A stretch of 64,000 bases of DNA from Plantago ovata (taxonomy: Eukaryota > Streptophyta > Magnoliopsida > Lamiales > Plantaginaceae): positions 56,270,425-56,334,424 of the forward strand of contig CM051457.1 in assembly GCA_028274465.1 (NCBI GenBank). Direction: 5' to 3'. Both the position numbers and the translations under genes were made by a program. Below are positions 21,528 to 34,696 of the stretch, piece after piece (the stretch's first letter is position 1; every line of letters starts with the position of its first letter). The notes under the pieces were generated by a model. The model made no database searches and was not told the origin of the DNA. It saw nothing but the letters and a program-made list of their open reading frames with translations.

Positions 21528-23096
21528 TGTTGGTCCCTTTAAACAACAAGAAAAGACTAGAGGGGGGGGGGGTGAATAGTCTTTTCAAACTTTCGTCGTT
21601 TAAAAACTTTCTTAGCAAGGGCTTATTACTTTTCAGTAATGAGTTTGCTGATACTTAACTTTCTCAGCAAGTACTAGTTACTTTTTAGTAACGAGTTTTA
21701 CAGATACTTAAAAACAGAGTGCGAAAGTCTTTGTACAATAAGTGCTTTAACAGTAAGTGATAGTTTCAGCAAGTTAGCAGAGTGACAGTGTACGGATAGA
21801 TATGCTTGTTGAAAACTAAATGCAGTAAAGTAAATCACACAAACACTTTTATAGTGGTATCTGAGAGTGGCGTAATCTCTCAACTAATCCACTTTCTCCT
21901 TTCTAGGACTGAATCCACTAAGATAAGTTTGAAGTTCCTTACAACACCTATCTAGAGCGATTCTACAGAAACCAAAGCACACTTGCTTCGTTTCCAACCT
22001 AACTAGAGAACGAAACTTTGTTCTCCACCAACCTTGGGACTTATAATCAGCAACACTTGCTTGATTAAATTCCCCCTGAATTTCACACCTGGAAAAGGGT
22101 GTTTATTAGTTAGAGAGGTTTGGGATGAGATAACTTGATTATAACTTATTCAGCTACAACAAGTAATCTAAGAAACAAAACTTTGAATACTTTGCAGTAA
22201 AGAAGTTAGATTGATTCTGGTGTCAAGACTTGTTCTTGTTCGAAAGAAAGAACACTTAACTAATTTCTTAGCCGTGAATGTTCTATTTCTTCACAAGTAG
22301 CTTTTTCAAGCTTTAGGTCTTGGAACGGATCAATGGCAGTGAAGAGTATAGAAGGGTTTGAGTGTTTAAGCACAAGTGAGAGTTTGATCACGTTGTTGAC
22401 GCAATTCAACTCTTTGCCGGATGACCTCTATTTTTAGGGAATCAAGGGAGCCGTTTGAATTTCAAATTCTAAGGCTTTGTTCCTTAAGATGTCACTATCT
22501 TGCTTTTGTACTTTCAACAGCGTCCTTTATTTGTCTTCTAGTCTTCATGTTCTTCGCGTGCTTACTTTGCATTTAATGTTCATTTGAATGAAATTCAAAT
22601 ATGAACGTTGGAGCGCAAATGCAAGTACTTTCAGCAAGGAGGTCACATATGTATTTCAGCAAGTGGTCAGTCTCAGTTTCAGCAAGCACAACCTACTCTG
22701 TCATATAGATTTTCACTTATGCAAGCTGTTGATGAAGTTTCCACTTTCTCAGCAACATGTGCCTTTGTAGATACCATCTTCTGAAATCTTCTTTAGTCTT
22801 CAGTCTTCGAATTCTTCAAGTTTCTGAACGGTTCTAATGCTTCAATAGTTCGTTTGTGTAAACAAAGTACATCATCAACAAATGCTTCAATAGGTTATTT
22901 TTCTTTTCAGAAAACAAGATACATCATAAGCGAAACTAAAACACCTAACTAGTACCTACACTAAGTCTTCAGCAAACGTTCCTCTTTTACAATGTCCTTA
23001 AAATTCTAAATTCCTATGGACCTTAAGAGTACTAGTTACTGGACTTTCCTTAATTACCATGGTTAATTGCTCATCAAAATTACAAGTTTCCTAACA
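21528..23096 (-). repeat. 5' LTR of the copia element
   Basis: On the minus strand the LTR starts TGTTAGGAAACTTG and ends GGGACCAACA, giving TG...CA ends next to the PBS. The length is 1569 bp. It carries about eight copies of TCAGCAA (plus-strand view), far above chance. A G-run of ten lies near 21565. The partner LTR is outside the window. Confidence 0.85.
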
Positions 23097-23101
23097 ATTC
23101 T

Positions 23102-26100
23102 GTTGATGCATTTGTGCTATTTGATTCTGGTGCTTCTCATTCGTTTATTTCCAAAAAGTTTGTCCAGTCAAAGAACTTTTTGCTTTCTAAATTTACGGAT
23201 ATTATGCATGTAACTACTCCTGTGAAAAAGAATGTTGTGTGTGATGACTATTGTAAAGAGTGCATAGTTCACATAGGTGAGAAAGAGTTTAGTGCCAATT
23301 TAGTAGTACTCGATATGTTAGACTTTGATGTAATTTTGGGAATGGACTGGTTGTCGAATTACCATGCCAAGATAGATTGTTTCGAGAAGAGGATTTATTT
23401 CCAAGTTCCAGGACAGCCGGAAGCAATGTTCCAGGGAGATGTGTCTACTCAAAACTCTTGTGTACCGATAATTTCAGCTGTGCAAGCTCGAAAAGCTTTG
23501 AGACAGGGTTGTACCGACTTTATAGCTTATGCAATTGATTCCCGGAAGAAAAGTTTAGAGCTTGATGATATTCCGATCATTCAAGAGTATCCTGATGTGT
23601 TTCCCGAAGATTTACCGGGTGTACCCCCGGATAGAAATATTGAGTTTGAGATTAAACTTGCCCCGGGTACTGAACCGATTTCGAGGGCACCATATAGAAT
23701 GGCACCATCGGAGTTACGAGAACTTAATGTTCAACTTCAGGAGTTACTCGACAAGGGTTTTATTCGACCAAGTGTATCTCCGTGGGGAGCCCCGGTGTTA
23801 TTTGTGAAGAAGAAGGATGGAAGTATGCGCCTTTGTATCGATTATCGAGAGCTGAACAAAGTTACTGTGAAGAATAGGTGTCCTCTTCCGAGGATAGATG
23901 ATCTGTTTGACCAGTTGCATGGTGCTAAGGTTTTCTCGAAGATCGACTTGAGATCAGGCTACCACCAGTTGAATATTAAGGCTGGAGATGTGCCCAAGTC
24001 AGCTTTTCGCACGAGGTATGGACACTATGAATTTGTTGTTATGCCTTTTGGTCTAACCAATGCTCCTGCAGCCTTTATGGACTTGATGAATACGGTGTTC
24101 AAGCAGTACTTAGACCAGTTTGTGGTGGTCTTTATTGATGACATTCTGATTTATTCGAAGAGTGAAGAGGAGCATGCAAAACACTTGATAGGTTGGTAAC
24201 GGAAAGACTGAGAGAAGAGCAGTTGTTTGCGAAATTCAGTAAGTGTGAGTTCTGGTTGGATAGTGTTGCATATCTGGGCCATGTCGTATCTAGTGAAGGA
24301 ATTTCTGTTGATCCGTCTAAGGTGGAAGCCGTGACGAGTTGGCCTCGTCCAACCAATGTGACTCAAGTAAGGAGTTTTCTCGATTTTGTCGGTTATTACA
24401 GAAAGTTTGTGGAAGGATTCTCCTTATTATCCTTGCCCTTGACTCGTTTGACTCAGAAAGGAGTCGAGTTTGAGTGGTCTGATGAGTGCCACAAGAGTTT
24501 CAAAGAGCTGAAGAATCGTTTGATCTCTGTGCCGGTTTTGGCTTTACCTAACGAGGTCGATGATTATGTTATCTACAGTGACGCTTCGAAAAATGGTTTA
24601 GGGTGTGTCTTGATGCAGAAGGAGAAGGTGATAGCTTATGCCTCTCGACAGTTGAAGCCGTATGAGCGAAATTACCCTACTCATGATTTGGAATTGGCAA
24701 CAGTGATCTTTGCCTTGAAGATATGGCGACATTACTTGTATGGTGTGCGATGTGAGATATATACTGACCATAAGAGCCTCAAGTATCTGTTTACACAGAA
24801 AGAGCTGAACATGAGGCAACGAAGGTGGTTAGAGCTACTCAAAGATTATAATGTGGGTATTAATTACCATCCCGGTAAAGCTAATGTCGTCACTGATGCA
24901 CTTAGCAGAAAAGCTCCGGTGATTGCATCCTTGTTGACTACACAGCGAAAGATTCTGGAAGAGTTGGAGAACCTTGAAATCGAGGTGGTTAGCAATGGTC
25001 ATGGGAGCATGATTGCTAGCCTTATTGCTCAGTTGATGTTGATTGATCGCATTAAGGAAGCACAAAAATCTGATCCGGAGTTGGTTAAGATTATTGATGG
25101 TGTGGGGAAAGATTTATACCCGAGGTTTGGGATCCATGGAGAAGGATCGTTGAGGTATGGAAACAGAATATGTGTTCCATCGAATATTGAACTTAAGGTA
25201 GAGATTCTAACAGATGCCCATAAGTCTCGATTTTCAGTACATCCCGACAACATTAAGATGTACCGAGACATGATAAAACATTTCTGGTGGAAGGGCATGA
25301 AGCGTGATATAGCAGATTTTGTTGCGAGATGCATCACTTGTCAGCAAGTCGAGATAGAACATCAACGAGTTGCTGGTATATTACAGAACTTGGAAATTCC
25401 TGAGTGGAAGTGGGAACACATAACCATGGATTTTGTTACTGGTTTACCTCCTACACCGAGGAAGAGACATGATTCTGTATGGGTGATTGTGGATAAACTT
25501 ACCAAATCCGCTCATTTCTTACCGATAAAGAAAACGACACCACTGGATAAGCTAGCGAAGAAGTATGTGAAGCATATAGTGTGCCTTCATGGAGTTCTAG
25601 TGAGCATAATTTTTTATCATGATCCAAGGTTTGCTTCTCAGTTTTGCAAGAGTCTACAGTCTGCTCTCGAAACGCAGTTGAAGTTTAGTACGGCTTTTCA
25701 CCCGCAGACAGATGGACAGTCAGAAAGAACAATTCAGATTTTGGAGGATATGTTGAGAGCTTGTGTTATGGACTTCAAAGGAAGTTGGGGTGATAATCTG
25801 AAGTTAGTGGAGTTTGCTTACAACAATAGCTATCAAAGTAGCATTGGTATGGCACCGTATGAAGCTTTATATGGGAGGAAGTGTAGATCTACGATACATT
25901 GGGATGACATTGGTGAGAAGAGATTATTGGGTCCGGAGTTGGCAAGAATTGCCGAAGAAAAGATACCGATAATAAGGAAAAGGCTCGAAGTGGCTCAAAA
26001 TCGACAGGAAAGTTGGGCGGATTTGAAAAGAAGATATTTGGAGTTTGATGTTGGTGATTCAGTTCATTTGAAAATTTCTCCATGGAAGGGTGTGATGCAT

Positions 26101-26480
26101 TTTGGAAAGCGTGGGAAGTTGAGCCCTCGTTATATCGGACCGTTTGAAATTCTTGATAGAGTTGGTGAAGTAGCTTATCGGTTGGCATTACCGCCGGACC
26201 TATCACGTGTGCATAATATTTTCCACGTATCATTGTTGAAGAAATATGTACCTGATCCTACTCATGTCTTGAGTTATGAACCTCTAGAAGTTCGAGAGGA
26301 TTTATCCTACGAAGAGGTTCCAGTTGGTATACTTGATCGTAAGGTGCAAGAGTTGAGACGACGTTCGATACCTTTCGTGAAGGTTCAATGGTCAAATCAC
26401 TCACCTAAGGAAGCTACTTGGGAGTTGGAAGAGGAAATGAGAAAGTCATACCCTCAGCTGTTCGAAAATGAAGGTATGTA
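23102..26480 (+). pseudogene. Ty3 pol: protease, RT, RNase H, integrase, chromodomain
   Basis: Domains in order: protease ([20 protein letters not shown]), RT ([32 protein letters not shown], catalytic [10 protein letters not shown]), RNase H ([26 protein letters not shown]), the integrase H2C2 zinc finger (ITCQQVE), the integrase core ([39 protein letters not shown]), a GPF/Y-type region ([16 protein letters not shown]) and a chromodomain ([35 protein letters not shown]). The chromodomain is thought to steer integration to heterochromatin. Most of the sequence is still open in two frames; one break is evident. Confidence 0.92.
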
Positions 26481-26515
26481 TTTTATTTTATTTCAAGTTT
26501 CGAGGACGAAACTTA

Positions 26516-26532
26516 TTTTAAGGAGGGAAGGA
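26516..26532 (+). other. polypurine tract of the Ty3 element
   Basis: AAGGAGGGAAGGA immediately precedes the TGTAAAACC start of the LTR, the expected plus-strand primer position. Confidence 0.8.
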
Positions 26533-28248
26533 TGTAAAACCCCAGAAATTTATTTTGCTTATTTAATACTTTATTTATTAAAAAGGTATTATTAAGTAGA
26601 TTATTAAAACAAGTGGGTTTAATAAGTCAAATAAGAAAAGGAGTGGGAATTAATTAAATTTCCTATTTAGACTTTTCGAACTTATTATATATATTCTTCA
26701 GATACTACGTTAAACACAGAAGAAAACTAGGTCTTGTACGTTTGCATTTTGAGCGCCGTCCTCAGAAATTTACTCGTAAGTCTTGATTCTCCGTTCCTTT
26801 CAATACTTTCCGTTCAGTCTATATATGAATCTGAACCCCTTTACTTTTTTTCCTTCTGTTTGGTCGTTTAGTTGTTGAGTTTGGCTTGACTCGTACCTGT
26901 TCTATTCTGGACTGTTCCGTATCGATTCTTAGCCAAGGTAATTTCTCTGTCCTGTGACATCGTTTGTGTGCGTGTTGTTATTGGTCAAGCTCCATTGCCT
27001 ATGTTATCTTTCAAAACTCCATCATCATTGCTTTTGTCCTTATGTTAGGGCTTTGATAAATTGCTTCTCTGTTTGTAGAGTAAGGGTCCAATTCAGGGAC
27101 TTGTATGTGCAAATTACCACCAATTCACTCATTCAATTCAATTCCTCTTTGTTGTTTGTTTTGCTTGGGTGACATCATCATGATGCAGGAACCCACTAAA
27201 GCTTGTCCCCCTAGATTGATTTAAATGTTTTGCTCTGTTTCGGTTCAGCTGCTAGTGTAGTTTTTGCGTAGTAATTATACTACTCTGTTTTGTTAGGTTC
27301 TTAGACCAAGTTAGCAGCTTAGTGACTTTTGGAGCTTACGGTTTAGTTTGAGGTAAGGGGATATTCTGACACAAAAGCTTATATTTTCAGTACTATTATT
27401 ACCTATAAAAAGTATGATTTATTGTATATTCAAGTTTTGTGAATGATTCTCATAAAAACTATTATATCAAGTTATGGGGCTTGATATAGTAGGAAAATAA
27501 GGATCAAGTGTGTTACCCAAAGTAAATGTTTTGAAATTGTGCATGTGATGAATGTAAACCATTTTTGTCTAGTGCATGGACTAATGTTATGTTTGAGCTC
27601 CAGATGTGCCTGTGAACCTTTCTGTATCCTTCGGGGAATTTTGTCGTGCTAGGCCTTTCTGTTTTACCCTTTGGTAGGGTACTTTGTTTTTGTTCTGTTA
27701 TGTAAAGCCGACCTCTGTGCCACCGGACTTATACTATTGGCCATAGGTACATGCATGTTGAGCCGAAATGTTTCGTTACGTTTTCCATGCACCTTTTGTT
27801 ATGTATGATATTGTGGAATGCATATATATATGTATGACGTTTGAAGCATTACTTGATCCGGGTGGAGGTGCCAGGATATTCTCTTACTGAGTTTGCAGCT
27901 CACCCCTTACTCCTTTTTTTACAGACGGTTAGCAGGGTGAGCAGTGTTAGAGTTTGCTTGGGAGTTTTCGAGTTATTGTGCTTTGTAGGATTTCTTTTTG
28001 TTCAGACTTGGCTTTTTAGTTTGTTTTGAGCTAGGGACTTGTTGCTAGTTTTGCAGTCCTTTTGTTTTGGGATTTAGTTTGCTCTGATCTTTACTCTTGG
28101 ACACAGTTTTTGTAAAAGTGTTTGTTTCTGCAAAGTTATGTTTATGTTTTGATGAGACTTCGTGTTGGCGTAAGACCATCTTACGATACACGGCCGGTCG
28201 CGTCTTTTGGAAATCTTCGAAAATCGTATTTTGATTTTGGGCGTGACA
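26533..28248 (+). repeat. 3' LTR of the Tekay-like element
   Basis: A 1716-bp LTR from TGTAAAACCCC to GGGCGTGACA. A TATA-like TTATATATATTC lies near 26680. Apparent open stretches inside are short and unsupported. The five bases after it are TAAAA, a candidate target duplication that cannot be checked here. Confidence 0.82.
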
Positions 28249-31200
28249 TAAAATGTCACATGTCACATGTATGAGAGTGGGACATGAAATGGGACACAAA
28301 AAAGTGGGATAGAAGATCCGCACCCGGTTTGTAGACTGGATCGATGTTCGCCTATTTCAGGTAAATACATTCTTTTTATTAGGTGTTGGGGTTGGCCATT
28401 GCCAGTTTTTAAATTGTTTTTTGGTTAAACTCTTTCTTTTTCTTTCTTTAACCGGGAGGGGATTTTTACATCTTTCGGTGATTTTCTTTTTTAGACAATT
28501 AATCAACAGTTAGATTTGTGTCTTTACTCTTTACTCACATATATATAATGGGGTTCGACACGAAGCCGAACATAACTGTTTAACTGGGCATTGAATATGT
28601 TCGGATCGTGTTGAATTTTAACCGTTTAGGAAGCATATTAGTGTTGCGACCGCCAATATATGGTGCAAGGGTGGAGGCAAGAATACAATTTTTTTTTTGG
28701 GGGGGGGAGGGGGCTTTGAAAAATGTACGGGTGAAATTCATAAAATTTTCAAATTTTGTATGGTGTGTGTGTGTGGGGGGGGTGTTTCCCCTGCAATCCG
28801 ATCAATTGAATTATTCGAGGATAACATAGAGTTATAATTGTACACAATGATATTGCTCAAAGATAAGTTAGAAAAATGACCGTGCTTGAAGGAATAATTT
28901 GTATTCATACAAATAAGAAATAAAATCACATGCGTCAATAGTGGATAAGAAATTGAAATTACTTGGTATTATTATGCACAAATTTAAATAAATGTGGAGC
29001 TCAATATAATGTTTAAGAGAAAAGTAATTTTTGTTTTGCATAATAGGGGTGGCTGAGTTCTTACATGTTCCGTACAAACATTTATTTTTCACCCAGGAAG
29101 GGATTTTTACATCTTTAGGAGAAATACGTTTTTAGACAATTAATAATAGTTAGGTTCGTGACTCGCTATCGCTAATATGGTGCAAAGGGCGGGGGCAAGA
29201 ATAAAAACTTTTTAGAGGGGAGGGGGGTTGATTTGAAAAATGTATGCGGGCAAATTACATAAACTTTTCAGATTTTGTAGTGTGTGTGTGTGGGGGGATT
29301 GGTTTTGGTGTTTCCTCTGCAATCCGATCAATGAAATTATTCCAGAATAAAATAGAGTTATAATTGTACAATTTTGCTTTAAGGAATCATTTGTATTTAT
29401 ACAAAAAGAGGTAAAAATGAAAACTTCACGTCATGCGGGTATAGTGGATAAGAAATTGAAATAATTTGGTATTATTATGCAAAAATTTTAAAAATTATTG
29501 AGCTCGATAGAATAACTTTAAAGGGGTGGCTGAATTTTATCCACTTGAAGTTTTGAGTTTTGCGTAAGGGGTGGCTGAATTTAACATGTTCTGTTGAAAC
29601 ACTTATTTTTCACCTGGGAAGGGCATTTATATCTTTCGGTGAAATAGTTTCTTTAGACAATTAATTAACTGTCAAGTTTGTGCCTTCAATCACATATACA
29701 TAACGGGGTTCGATACGAACCCGAACATAATTACTTCAAGTGGATATTGAGTAGGTTCAGATCGCGTTGCATCTTAACCGTATAGGAAACATAATGGTGT
29801 CACAACCGCTAATATGGTGCAAGGGCGTGGGCAAGAATCAAAATTTTTTTTTTTTTTTTTTGGGGGGGGGGGCTGATTTAAAAATGTATATGGGTAAACT
29901 ATTTTCCATATTTTTCACTTTCTTTCATTTATTTCGAATATCAAGCAAATTTATGCCGTGGCGCCAACGCCACGGGCAATTGTGAGAGAGAGAGAGAGCA
30001 AAACGCGTAATTATTTTGATGATGTAATTTGATGAGGGTTTTCTGGGTCGCATTTGGACATAAAAAAGTTATAGTATTATTTTTAACAACAAAAGATGTA
30101 TTTATTGATTGAAAATCAACATACAGAGAGCATAAAAAATGCTCTCATAAATTACATCACAACCCAATAATGGTAAATGGGCATGACAATGCTCGAGCAA
30201 AAATGGCTAATGCCATAGCAAAGTCTTTACATATAGACCACATCTAGCTATTGAAATATTTTCTCTAATAATATTAATTTTAGCTATGACATTAGTTTTT
30301 GTCCTAAAGTAAAATACAACTGAAAACTTTGCACTTACATGATCAAATAAAAATAAAAAAGTTTCCACAAACAATCATCATTAATTCTCCCATCGTTTTA
30401 AAATTTTAAGAAACTAAGCATATATATGCTCGTAATTATTTGCAAGCCCATCATATATATTATTTCACTCCCATATACACAAAAATAAATTAGGTGTAAA
30501 ATAATTTGACATAATGTGCATATTAAAGGTAAAAGAAACTAAAATATTTTGACGAGATTATTTGATAAAAGATTAAATCCACAAACGTATATTTTGAAAA
30601 AGTTTTTTTTTTTTAAGAAATGAAACAAAGAACTCCACATCGTGGGGATATTGACGACAAAAAAGAAATTTCAATTGTTGGGTTATGTGCTTACATATAG
30701 TTTACATGAATGTTCTCGATTAGTTATCCCACACAAAGTTCTATATATTACCAAATGGACGAAAAATATAAATTTCACATCATGCGAAAATAAAAACGTT
30801 AAGATAATTCAATGGGATTATTCGAGGATAACATAGAATAACAGGTAGCTTAACAATGATCAAATTTCATGGTGTATTTTGTACCAATTTGTACATATAA
30901 GAGAGAAAATTGAAAATTTCACACCATGACCGTATAGTGGATAATAAATTGAAATGATTTTTCATGGTTATTCGTAAAATTTCTCTCATGGAAATAAAAG
31001 CATTCCAGTAGATTTTATACCCGGTTTGTAATAAAATAATTTAATCAAGTAAGCATTGTGCGGGTTAGAATATTGAAAACGATCATTTTTCTTATGATGT
31101 TCAGATGGGAGCGTGTTCATGTGTTTCAATGAAATGCTTTACTTATATTATTTTTTTTGGGGGAGGGGGGGGGGGGGTGAGAGAGAGAATCGAGTAATGG

Positions 31201-33262
31201 TTGTTGCATATTTTTAGTGAGTTAATTTTTTAGACAGTTGATTTGATGATTTGATCGACTTCGGTTCGTACGTGACCGTTAGGTTCGAATCTTCACTCAT
31301 GGATATATATAACGAGTTCACATTTGTATGCACCTTAAACCTCATTTAGTTTGAGCAAGTATTGAGCACGTCAGTGTCAAGCACAATCATATTTCACATC
31401 CTGATGGGGTGGGGGGTGGACGGCGGGTTGGTTAAGGTAATGTGGGTATTCACATGTTTTGGTGATTTTTTAAGATGTACATGTGTGGGAAGAGGGGGGT
31501 GTTGGCTGGGTGTTCACATGTTTTAGAGAAAAACTTTCTTTGTAAGTTTTGGACTTGAGGAGGTTGCCTGGTGTTCACAATTTTTGGGGAAAATGAAATA
31601 TTTTTTTTCCTAGGGAAGTGTGTGGGGGGGGGGGCAAGAGTTATTCACATGTTTCAATGAAATAAAAAATTTAGGCAACTAATTAATGGGTTCTAATTGA
31701 CATGCTTGTGTCTTCACTCACAACCTGACAAACACATTGTTTGGATTGGATACCGACCGGGTTTGTTCGGAGGCTAACCAAGTAAGGATTTTTACATATT
31801 TTCAATAAATTATTTATTTTAGACAATTAGTTGATTTCTGATCATTTGCTTGGACCGGGTTGGTATATATGATTGTTAGGTTTGAATCATGTTCGAACCT
31901 TCAGTCCGAGATGTATAACGAGCTCGGGTTTGTATTCAACATCGAATATATCTATTTTAAGTGAGTATTGAGTAGGTCACTATCGCGCACAAACGTTTAT
32001 CGTATCATGGTTGGGGGTGAGGGGTGGGTGGCGGGTTGGTTGGATAATGTACGTATTCACTATGTTTCAAATTTGTTTAAAGGTGTGGGGAGGGGGTGTT
32101 GGTTAGGTGATCACATGTTTCGATGAAATACTTTCCTTTTTAGGTTTTGGAGTTGAAGGTGGGCGGTTGGGTGGTGTTCATATTTTTTGATAAAATAATT
32201 TTTTATGCAATTGATTAATGTGTGTTTTTTAACTAAAGAAATTCATTAGCAAATGATAGGAGCATCATTAGATGATCCCAAAAAAGTTACAAACCTGTTC
32301 GAAATTTTGTTCAAATCATTACTTACCTCAGAAACTAACCAATCCGGTTACGAATGCAATTGATTAATGTGTTGGTTTGGTATATGATTGTCAGGTTTGT
32401 ATCCTCACTCAAAACCAGGCAAACAGATTGTTAAGATTAGATATAGACCAGATTGTTAATTCCGTTTGGATGCTTTTGAATTTCTGGGCATTGGAGTGAT
32501 GTTTAGATTATAAACTAAACATTTTGGATCACACTCATTTGGATCGGTCGGATATATTCGAGATAATTCGGATCCAGGTTTGATTAATAAGTGAGAAATG
32601 CAAAATTATTCTTATAATGAAAACCTATAAATCATTACTACTTCAAAAAAAATTATTCCAAGTTAGTGGTAAATGAATGTTTTATTATAGATGGAATTAA
32701 TCATATATTTCTTGCAAATTTAATTCGGATAAATTCGAATTAGATCGAGTCGAATTTAATTCGGAACGGATGAACTTCGGTCAATTTCTTAATTCGAGTA
32801 ATTCAAACGAAACTGTTTGGGTTCAAAATTCAAATTAAGTTTAATAGTTGACTGTAATATTTCGGGTTAGACTTCGAATTTAGATCGAATCGGGTTTATA
32901 TCAGTGTTCACGGGTTCGTCTCGAACATTAACATAATTACTTGCGGTGTGTATTGAACGGGTTAGAATTGAAACATGTTGATATATGGGTGAAATATATA
33001 AATTTTCAAAATCCTTTTTGTTTTTACGGGTGGCACCCCCGCCCCCGCTCTTCTTCTCTCCGCCTATGATGTGGTGTATAAAGTCATGTTGTCAAATCTG
33101 AACATTGACCGTGTCACCTCTCTAAGGCAAGGCCTAATCCAATTTGAATAATCTTTTTTAGTTGGACGTTTATCCCTCCTTTTTGTTTTCTTTATTCGAT
33201 ATCATATGATCATGTAATAAAAATTTTAAACCGTGTTGATGATATTTTTTATGGACTTTTAA
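28249..33262. repeat. non-coding block of diverged, same-orientation repeats
   Basis: No gene is supported. A segment beginning with a GGGATTTTTACATCTTT-like phrase and running through TTTAGACAATTAAT, a CGGGTTCGA...ACATAA phrase and a T-run followed by a G-run recurs at about 28452, 29091 and 29612. Looser copies lie near 31120-31430, 31630-31980 and 32900. Spacing varies between about 500 and 650 bp. This may be the inside of an old Helitron or LTR remnant; the family is not clear. Confidence 0.5.
29955..29977 (+). repeat. hairpin like the Helitron 3' hairpin
   Basis: GCCGTGGC-gccaac-GCCACGGGC nearly repeats the hairpin at 43644-43663, but no CTRR end follows. It may be a decayed end of the same Helitron family. 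Confidence 0.4.
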
Positions 33263-33441
33263 CACTACAAGGAAAACTGACTTTAGCGATGGATATGTTA
33301 GCGATCCGTCGCTAAAGGCGATTAGCGACGGATTGTCCATTGCTAAATAGGACGTCGCGAAAAGTTGCGTCGCTAAAATAAAAAGCGACGGTTAAACCCA
33401 ACCGTCGCAACATAATAGCGACGGATAAACCTATCCGTCTA
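33263..33441. repeat. left terminal and subterminal repeats of CACTA
   Basis: Direct and inverted copies of TAGCGACGGAT (for example TCCGTCGCTAAAGGCGATTA) are packed into 180 bp. They continue right of copy B at 40912-41160. In En/Spm such arrays bind the TNPA-type protein; that role is inferred. Confidence 0.75.
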
Positions 33442-34696
33442 TGATGAACGCGCGGATGTCGTGCTGCAACGCGAACGAATCAAATAAATTTGTTATTAGC
33501 GAAAGGCAATCCACAACTACAACGAAAACCGTAGTGTAGCAGTAGAATGACTCGAGTGTCGTTCTCTCAGGACTATAACTAGCTTTATCTATTTAATAAG
33601 AGAATATAAAACAGCAGATAGATAGCAAAAGGGGGTTTCTAGCAGATAATGGAGATTGGTGATAGTATGGTCCTTCTTAGCATAACGGGTCGATAATCAT
33701 GCATAAATTCCTCGATCTTGCATAGAGATCTTTGAATCAATCTAGTGTCCTGTTGCAAATATTAAGCACTACGAAGATAATTGGTCTGACAAGTCAATCA
33801 CGATTGTCCTAATGTGTTTCGTAATTACTCAACACTACGAAGATAATTGGTCTGATGAATGTCCTAATGTGTTTCGTAATTACTCAACACTACGAAGGTA
33901 ATTGGTCTGATGGTCGACAAGTGTCCAATTGTGCATAATAATTAATACAACATACGAGAATTTTGGTTGCAACTGATCAACGAAATAAAGCAATGACACG
34001 GAGTATAATGCGCGATATAGCCATTAACATGATTATCTTCCCTTCGCTAAGAATTCACATACTACCACCAACGATAAGTTTAGCTACTCATAATAGGCAT
34101 GCAATCAATAGACAACATAGAAGAAAACATATTGAAAGATAAATAAAATAAGTAGATTAAACTGTAAGATACAAGTTACCGAAGGTTGTCAATCTCCGAA
34201 GAATTGCGATCCTACGAGCTCCAATCTGCTATGAAAAAGTATCCCCTAAGCTACAGAACTCCCAGGACAGGCCCCGGGAAGTCCCTACCTAAAACTATAG
34301 AGAGAGGTGAGAAAGTAGGTCTGGAAAGATATGATTTTCGGAGAAAAACTGAGCACTATATATAAGCCCCGAAAAACTACGGGCGGTTCAGCCCAGAGCT
34401 CCGGCGGTTCGCCCCCCGGTTTTTTCGCGGAATTCTGCGTTTTCGACGCGGTTTTGGATTTTTTCACCTTTTTGGACTCGGTTTCTGACTTCTAGTGGCC
34501 TTCTAACCTCCAGATTCGACCCCTAGACTCCAAATCCTATCCGGAAACCTTCAGATACTCCAAATAGGCTTCTGGAACACCAATTCCTTGTCAACTTCAA
34601 TATATTTGCCCGGAAATCTTCGAATTTCAACCAAAACCTGTAAAATAAAATCTAAAGGGAAACGTGACACTATTCTAATAAAATGTACTAAAATAT
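33442..34696 (-). repeat. 3'-side LTR of copy B, partial
   Basis: Matches the LTR at 39578-40906 from its outer end but is shorter on the inner side. Two GGCGGTTCGCC-type boxes and a TATATATA lie near 34365-34415. Confidence 0.85.

Larger units (their letters stand above)
1..23096 (-). mobile_element. SIRE/Maximus-like Ty1-copia element, 3' end outside the window
   Basis: Reading from right to left, the element shows LTR, PBS, gag with CCHC knuckle, protease, integrase, RT and RNase H in copia order, then a long extra ORF downstream of pol. The extra ORF and the RT style (YGLKQAPRAWYDTL, YVDDIIFGS) fit the SIRE/Maximus lineage. It sits inside a Tekay-like Ty3 element: coding sequence of that element resumes directly after the LTR end. 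The bases after the LTR are ATTCT, which would be the target duplication if the unseen left end carries the same 5 bp. It is itself split by the Athila-like copy A. The gag-pol region is decayed, with about half a dozen breaks or more. The lineage name is inferred from motif style and gene order. Confidence 0.88.
23097..28248 (+). mobile_element. Tekay/Del-like Ty3 chromovirus, 3' portion
   Basis: The visible part runs from protease through RT, RNase H, integrase and chromodomain to a polypurine tract and 3' LTR. Its gag and 5' LTR must lie left of the window, displaced by the copia insertion: coding sequence for [15 protein letters not shown] begins right at the copia LTR edge. A C-terminal chromodomain and an LTR starting TGTAAAACCCC and ending GGGCGTGACA suit the Tekay/Del clade. 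It is the oldest visible layer of the nest. Beside the insertion, one break is evident in pol. Confidence 0.9.
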
